From: Gnetum montanum
Taxonomy: Eukaryota > Streptophyta > Gnetopsida > Gnetales > Gnetaceae
Direction: 5' to 3'
Assembly: GCA_015680685.1 (NCBI GenBank)
Contig: MNCI01001919.1
Coordinates: 900,712 to 964,711 of the forward strand
DNA: 64,000 nt
Below, one piece after another: positions 59,345-64,000 of this stretch (positions within the stretch are counted from its first letter, which is position 1; the number at the start of each line of letters is the position of its first letter). The notes beneath the pieces are model-generated. The model saw only the letters and a list, made by a program, of their open reading frames with translations. It ran no database searches and was not told the origin of the DNA. Position numbers and translations under genes: made by a program.

Positions 59345-60640
59345 GAAATTATTGGTGTAAAAAGAGGACATGGACAAGGATTAATATATTCAGGGGTAAT
59401 TACATTGATTTGAGAGGCACTTTGAATGATAATGATGTGAATTTTTGCAATTAAAAATTTGGTAGTTATGAATAAAAGGGAATGTAATGATACATTGGAA
59501 CGTGAAAGTTTGGAGGGATAATAATAGGGAAAGAAAATTATGAGAATTAAGCTGAGGGTAAGAAATTGTGTGTTTGAGCTAGAGAATTAATGAAGATTAC
59601 AACAAAATTACACAAGTGGATCCTCCCCAAGTGTAATCACACTTAAAGTGTCTGTGGGCACTAGAAGGGTTAATTGTAATCCGCACTAACTCCACAAAAC
59701 ACACACATGTAAATATCACCAGAATGAGATGAAAATTTTACGCTACACGGGACACGAGCTACAATTACACGAATAGTGAGATGAGGTGAAGCATAGAAAA
59801 GGATCGTAGAGATTGGGACATGAGGTGACTAACCTAGGGCACAATGAATCCTACATGTAAAGCATGATTAAGGTGTCATTAACCCATCGTTTCAAGATCA
59901 GGACCAAGCCCATCCTTCTAATCAGTGACATCGCATTGTTTCATCCCATGATGAACAACTATGAAAGTACCATAACAACAAGGCGTACAATCACTTGGCG
60001 TTTAGTACAAGGGAGGAGTGATTTTTGTTTTATGGCACTTCCTTTTTCTTTTCTTCTTCTTTTTTTTCACTTTACTAAATCCAGAGAAGTCGCCAACCTT
60101 TAGGCATGGGTGCATGTCTTTCCAGTGGGACCCCCTAGAACAACTTTTTCTTTTCGAGTGCCCTTTTGATTACACTTACTCCCATTTTTCATTAGATCTA
60201 CAAGGATCTCAGTACAACCATATTGCATGATAACACCCATAGATGTTACCAAAGAGAATCCACAAGTCCCCTTGATGTCACACCCTAACCATTCCCTCTT
60301 GGTCCATCCTTCTTCATTCTGGGTACAATGAACACAAAATTAATTTTAAGTTTTAGAAATTTCAATAATGTCATTGTACCCTTGAATAGACCCTCTTATT
60401 TATAGAGTGAATGAGTGGATGCAGTGGGCTCATTGTTCCAAATAATTGATTACTCATGACTTAATAACATAAAACACACCTCAACCAACAATCCACATGA
60501 GTGTTTTATTCATAGATGAGATTACTTACAAAAACGAAAAAAGACAAACACATAAAAAGATAAAACAAAAAGTTGAAAAATGAAAAATTGAAAAACAAAA
60601 AGTTGAAAAATTAAAGAAAATGAAAAATATTTATTAATCC
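59345..60640 (-). other. Spacer between gag and internal promoter of B
   Basis: About 1.3 kb where protease, RT and integrase would lie in an intact element. None is readable; it looks as if pol has been lost. Confidence 0.55.
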
Positions 60641-60649
60641 TGGTTGTTA

Positions 60650-62115
60650 TTGAAATGGGGGATATCCCCCATAACTAAACAGTTGAGTATGGCAAGGATT
60701 AATAAATGGGAAATGAGGATCCTTGCATACTAAAAATATTGAAATTGGTCCATACTTATCCCCTTGGATTTCACACACTTCATAATAAGTATAGTGGGGC
60801 ACTTCATATGTAGTTCCTGGATAACAAGTTAACCCACTATGATGTCTAGGACTGTTAGATGGTATGCAAGGATTAGGATAATGCCTCCCACGGTTGTGTT
60901 CATTGGGTCATATGGTTGTTGGAGTGTAAGTTGGTGGCCCTGATGAAGTTACATGAGGCGTTGGGTTCGAAGGTAAGGGTGCACCACATTGTTGGACTTG
61001 TGCCAGGTTGGAAGGTGCAATGGCCTTAGAATTATGTTGTCCCTTCCTACGGCCATGTTTAAAGAAAGGATGCTTTTGATGTTGAGGAGGCTCTTCATTG
61101 CTGTTAGTAGTAGTAGCACAAGTGTTTTTCATGGGTTGTGGTGGCACAAACACCTTAGGAACAGTTGGTGGCACTATGGAAGGAGGGAAAGGATAAGAAC
61201 ATTGAAAGTTAGGAGGAGTATAAGGTGCATAAGGTGGTGGTTGTGTTGGAGGTATGGGCTGATGGTATTATGGAGAATAGTATTGTGGTGAGATAGAGTA
61301 TGTTGGCCCAAATGGAGAAACAGGATGTTGAACGTGATAAGCATTTGGATTCGAAAAATGTGAAGGATGCCTCCAGTCTAAGCATGGTCTCCCCCACAAC
61401 CAGGATTGTTGCCACTGTGGTCGAACACAGTATCTCTGTACGAACTCTGGATGTAATGTATTTCCCCAATGCTCATGTATATGTAACAAGATTGGGCATT
61501 GGCCTTTGGGGTGATCGTACAGGCATATGTTGCATTCATATGTATGATTGGCAGTTGAGCACTTATTTCCTTCGTTCTTTCTTTCCGAATGTCTACTATT
61601 TTGTCCTACTTCTTGGGTTGTCAAAACTCTATCTCCAATGATGTTGATATATTCTCCACACTTTTGATTTATCCATTCCAACATCTTATTGATCTTTGCC
61701 TTGGCTTCTTCTAATGATTGTTGTATTGGCAAAGAGGATGTTTCCACGTTGAGATTTGTTGATCTCTCCTTTTCATGATCAGGGACCTTTGTTAAGTTGT
61801 GATTTTGGTCCCATTGATGTTTTTCAACACTCTCCCATGTAGCTAATTCTCCTTCTTCTTTTGCTACCCACTGAATAAGCTCTTGGATTTGATGGTTTCG
61901 TAGGTTGTATAGTTGACCTCGAGCCTACGTTCCCAAGGTCTCTCTTGTTTCATTACATAGCCCATCAATAATATGATACATTAGCCTTTCCTCAGAAAAC
62001 CCATGGCCTGGACAGTTGTTTAATAGTGCATAATATCTTTCTAAGGCCATGTCCAAGGGTTCATGTTTTGCTTGTTTCCATTCTTGGATTTGTTTCCTCA
62101 AGGTTGACACTCTTG
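60650..62115 (-). pseudogene. gag of element B
   Basis: The capsid end just left of the gap reads RVSTLRKQIQEWKQ, LDMALERYYALLNNCPGHGF and YHIIDGLCNETRETLG, as in A. 61747-61268 has a zinc knuckle CNICLYDHPKGQC (C-x2-C-x3-H-x4-C), then a Pro/Tyr-rich tail (PPTQPPPYAPYTPPNF, then FVPPQPMKN). Few stops. No protease follows. Confidence 0.8.
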
Positions 62116-62699
62116 NNNNNNNNNNNNNNNNNNNNNNNNNNNNNNNNNNNNNNNNNNNNNNNNNNNNNNNNNNNNNNNNNNNNNNNNNNNNNNNNNNNNN
62201 NNNNNNNNNNNNNNNNNNNNNNNNNNNNNNNNNNNNNNNNNNNNNNNNNNNNNNNNNNNNNNNNNNNNNNNNNNNNNNNNNNNNNNNNNNNNNNNNNNNN
62301 NNNNNNNNNNNNNNNNNNNNNNNNNNNNNNNNNNNNNNNNNNNNNNNNNNNNNNNNNNNNNNNNNNNNNNNNNNNNNNNNNNNNNNNNNNNNNNNNNNNN
62401 NNNNNNNNNNNNNNNNNNNNNNNNNNNNNNNNNNNNNNNNNNNNNNNNNNNNNNNNNNNNNNNNNNNNNNNNNNNNNNNNNNNNNNNNNNNNNNNNNNNN
62501 NNNNNNNNNNNNNNNNNNNNNNNNNNNNNNNNNNNNNNNNNNNNNNNNNNNNNNNNNNNNNNNNNNNNNNNNNNNNNNNNNNNNNNNNNNNNNNNNNNNN
62601 NNNNNNNNNNNNNNNNNNNNNNNNNNNNNNNNNNNNNNNNNNNNNNNNNNNNNNNNNNNNNNNNNNNNNNNNNNNNNNNNNNNNNNNNNNNNNNNNNNN
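62116..62699. other. Assembly gap (584 N)
   Basis: By comparison with the B 3' LTR and with A, about 316 bases of LTR plus the primer-binding site, leader and N-terminal gag (about 1.3 kb in A) should lie here, so the real gap is probably larger. Open frames across it are artefacts. Confidence 0.9.
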
Positions 62700-63334
62700 T
62701 TGATCAACCGTACACATCTTGGACTTCATGCACGACTACCACTGGGACTACCAAGTGTAGCTCCTAGGTACACCACTGGGATTACCAAGCACAAATCCCA
62801 AATATGCCACTAGGTTACCAAGTGTAGATCCTGGATATGCCATTGGGCTACCAAGTAATCACACTTAAATGCTCGTAATCAAGTCGTACTCGTTCCACGT
62901 TCTAGGAGTTTAAGGGTGAGAGAGAGAAAATAGTAAATAACATTAAATAAATAACAAATAAATAAATAACAAAGTGAATGTTGCAATGATGAAGTAATCT
63001 TCATCTTTATTGCTGGTCATGTGTGTGTCCAAGTACGGCACACTCAAATAAAGACACCGTACAATTACATTCACCACACTACGGGCAGACATGGCAAAAA
63101 AATCTAACTCTGGAGGGATCAAACTGCTAGAGCTTCAGTACTCTAAAACTGGGATTCCTCAACAAGGGAATGCTGCCTCTTATTTATAGACATTGTGGCA
63201 GACTGTGATATCGCGTATGCAATATCATAGGGAAGACGTGATATCGTGTACGTGATATTGCGGGGGATGCAATATCGCAGCGGACGCGATATCGCGTATG
63301 TGATATCGCAGCCTATGCAAATCACGTCTCATCA
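62700..63334 (-). repeat. 5' LTR of B, right part
   Basis: Matches 55190-55779. TATA box (CTATAAAT, minus) at about 63188-63181. The GATATCGC cluster is at 63205-63310. Confidence 0.9.
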
Positions 63335-63447
63335 GAGTTCTTATTCATGATGTGGAGTTCCTGTTCATGACTTGTAAACACATCATCCACAATAAACATT
63401 CTTTGTTCTTCATTTTCCTTAAGGTTTTTCATACCAAAAGGTCAACA
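63335..63447 (-). repeat. 5' LTR of C, right piece
   Basis: Continues the copia LTR after the B insertion: GAGTTCTTATTCATGATGTGG to AAAAGGTCAACA, matching 49853-49964. Confidence 0.9.
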
Positions 63448-63651
63448 CGATACAAATATGATTATACCTGTTATACCCATTGAGAAAACTATAGTACTAG
63501 TATCCTATAATAGTGTTAAGAACTTGATCAATAAATGGTAGAGGAAAATGATCCTTCAATGTTGCTAAATTTAATAACTAGAAGTTAATGCAAACCCTTT
63601 ACTTGTCACCTTTCTTTGAAATAATAACTAGGGAACTGATCCATTCACTAT
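63448..63651 (-). pseudogene. Element D reverse transcriptase, part before the copia insertion
   Basis: Minus strand pieces SEWISSLVIISKKGDK, then LKDHFPLPFIDQVLNTII and a segment like F-x-D-G-Y-x-x-Y (LNGYNRYN here). This is the fingers/palm start of gypsy RT, continuous with 48839 once C is removed. It is cut at 63651 by another LTR. Confidence 0.85.
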
Positions 63652-64000
63652 TGATGAGTGGCGAGGTACCCCTACACTCAACCATACGAATACGAGCATT
63701 TCACACACGATCCAATCGAACTCTACAGATGGACTAGTTGTGGTATCTAGACAATTACTCGTACATCATAGTTCGCTATCTTTCCAAACTTACTTGTATT
63801 TTCATGGTTGTATGGTTAAGTATGCTTGAGGTATATGATTTTTATAGCTTTTTTATTTTTTATTTCTTCTGCTAATAAATGAGAGGGAGAGAGAACTAAG
63901 TGGCTAACTTACATTAACTATTCATTAATTAAGTTCTAAATGTTCCTAACACCAGTATCCATTCCCACTTTTCGTACACACCCTAAACCAGTGCAACGCT
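63652..64000 (-). repeat. 3' LTR of another A/B-family element (partial)
   Basis: TGATGAGTGGCGAGGTACCC and the following 340 bases match the A and B LTR ends, closer to A in the region TTGTATTTTCATGGTTGTATGG. Inserted in D's RT. It runs off the window, so the rest of the element is unseen. Confidence 0.9.

Larger units (their letters stand above)
54874..63334 (-). mobile_element. Athila-like gypsy element B (gag plus env-like ORF, no pol)
   Basis: LTRs 54874-55779 and (gapped) 62700-63334. Flanks AAGTT (54869-54873) and GAGTT (63335-63339) form the target duplication. The paralogous unbroken sequence at 49850-49870 (CTTAAGTTCTTATTCATG) shows the empty site. Interior: polypurine tract, env-like ORF, internal promoter-like block, 1.3 kb without a gene, gag. 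Pol is absent. Confidence 0.93.
48840..63447 (-). mobile_element. Ty1/copia element C (interrupted by B)
   Basis: 5' LTR at 53818-54873 and 63335-63447, primer-binding site 53803-53815, pol 50376-53220, polypurine tract 49965-49982, 3' LTR 48840-49964. It is inserted in D's reverse transcriptase; flanking CAATG (48835-48839) and CGATA (63448-63452) match at 3 of 5 positions, both differences being transitions. The D frame resumes across the junction once one copy is removed. Confidence 0.9.

Noticed and set aside
60989-61641. Plus-strand ORFs of 100-113 codons
   Set aside because: Shadows of the minus-strand gag of B, which has the zinc knuckle and capsid motifs.
61925-62813. Open reading frames of 222-260 codons
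   Set aside because: They run through the N block; only the flanking gag pieces are real.
1-64000. tRNA, rRNA or small RNA genes
   Set aside because: No cloverleaf or conserved rRNA blocks were recognised; tRNA-like matches are only primer-binding sites of LTR elements.

Overview
The window is nuclear DNA of a land plant, probably one with a large, repeat-filled genome. This rests on plant-type Ty3/gypsy and Ty1/copia LTR retrotransposons, plant-type tRNA primer-binding sites, nested insertions and PPR-gene fragments. The species cannot be read from the sequence; a gymnosperm is a guess. I see no intact host gene, RNA gene, CRISPR array or bacterial-type operon. Nearly all open reading frames are pieces of decayed retroelements.

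Layout. 1-3.5 kb: minus-strand LTR/leader/gag remnant (K) with a long repeat array upstream of a TATA box. 3.86-9.1 kb: element F (minus) with 3' LTR, polypurine tract (PPT), a decayed plant-transposon/env-like ORF and an internal promoter-like block. 9.1-13.9 kb: no recognisable gene, a few repeats and palindromes. 13.9-19.1 kb: two inverted copies of one LTR family (G) flanking part of element H (decayed ORF, PPT, LTR, primer-binding site (PBS), leader). 19.5-21.0 kb: two PPR pseudogene fragments, head to head. 21.2-24.9 kb: 3' half of a gypsy element (M: RNase H, integrase, tandemly repeated 3' UTR, LTR). 26.1-26.8 kb: LTR P. 26.8-40.0 kb: element N (tRNA-iMet-type PBS), split by the complete 7-kb element A. 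40.2-45.9 kb: old gypsy element E (gag, protease, RT/RNase H, start of integrase). 47.5-63.65 kb: a three-level nest, all minus strand: gypsy element D, interrupted by copia element C, whose 5' LTR is interrupted by element B. At 63652 another LTR of the A/B family enters D and runs off the window.

A, B, D, E and F look like one Athila-like gypsy group. They share LTR ends TGATGAG...CTCATCA (A, B, F and the right-edge LTR), a PBS starting TTGGCACCGTTGCC where visible (A, E), related gag (A, B, E), related pol (D, E) or a related env-like ORF (B, F). A keeps gag and protease only, B keeps gag and the env-like ORF only, D and E carry pol, so A and B look non-autonomous.

The most interesting signal: at least eight LTR families here, from both superfamilies, have short palindromic words clustered just upstream of the TATA box, and the word differs by family (GCGATATCGC in A/B, GTTGATGCA..TGCATCAAC in F, GACTATGCTCT..AGAGCATAGTC in K, GAGATGTCTC in C, TGACAT..ATGTCA in M, GAAGTTATAACTTC in G). 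In B and F the same family-specific word also sits inside the element, upstream of the env-like ORF, beside a second TATA box, suggesting an internal promoter that has co-evolved with the LTR.
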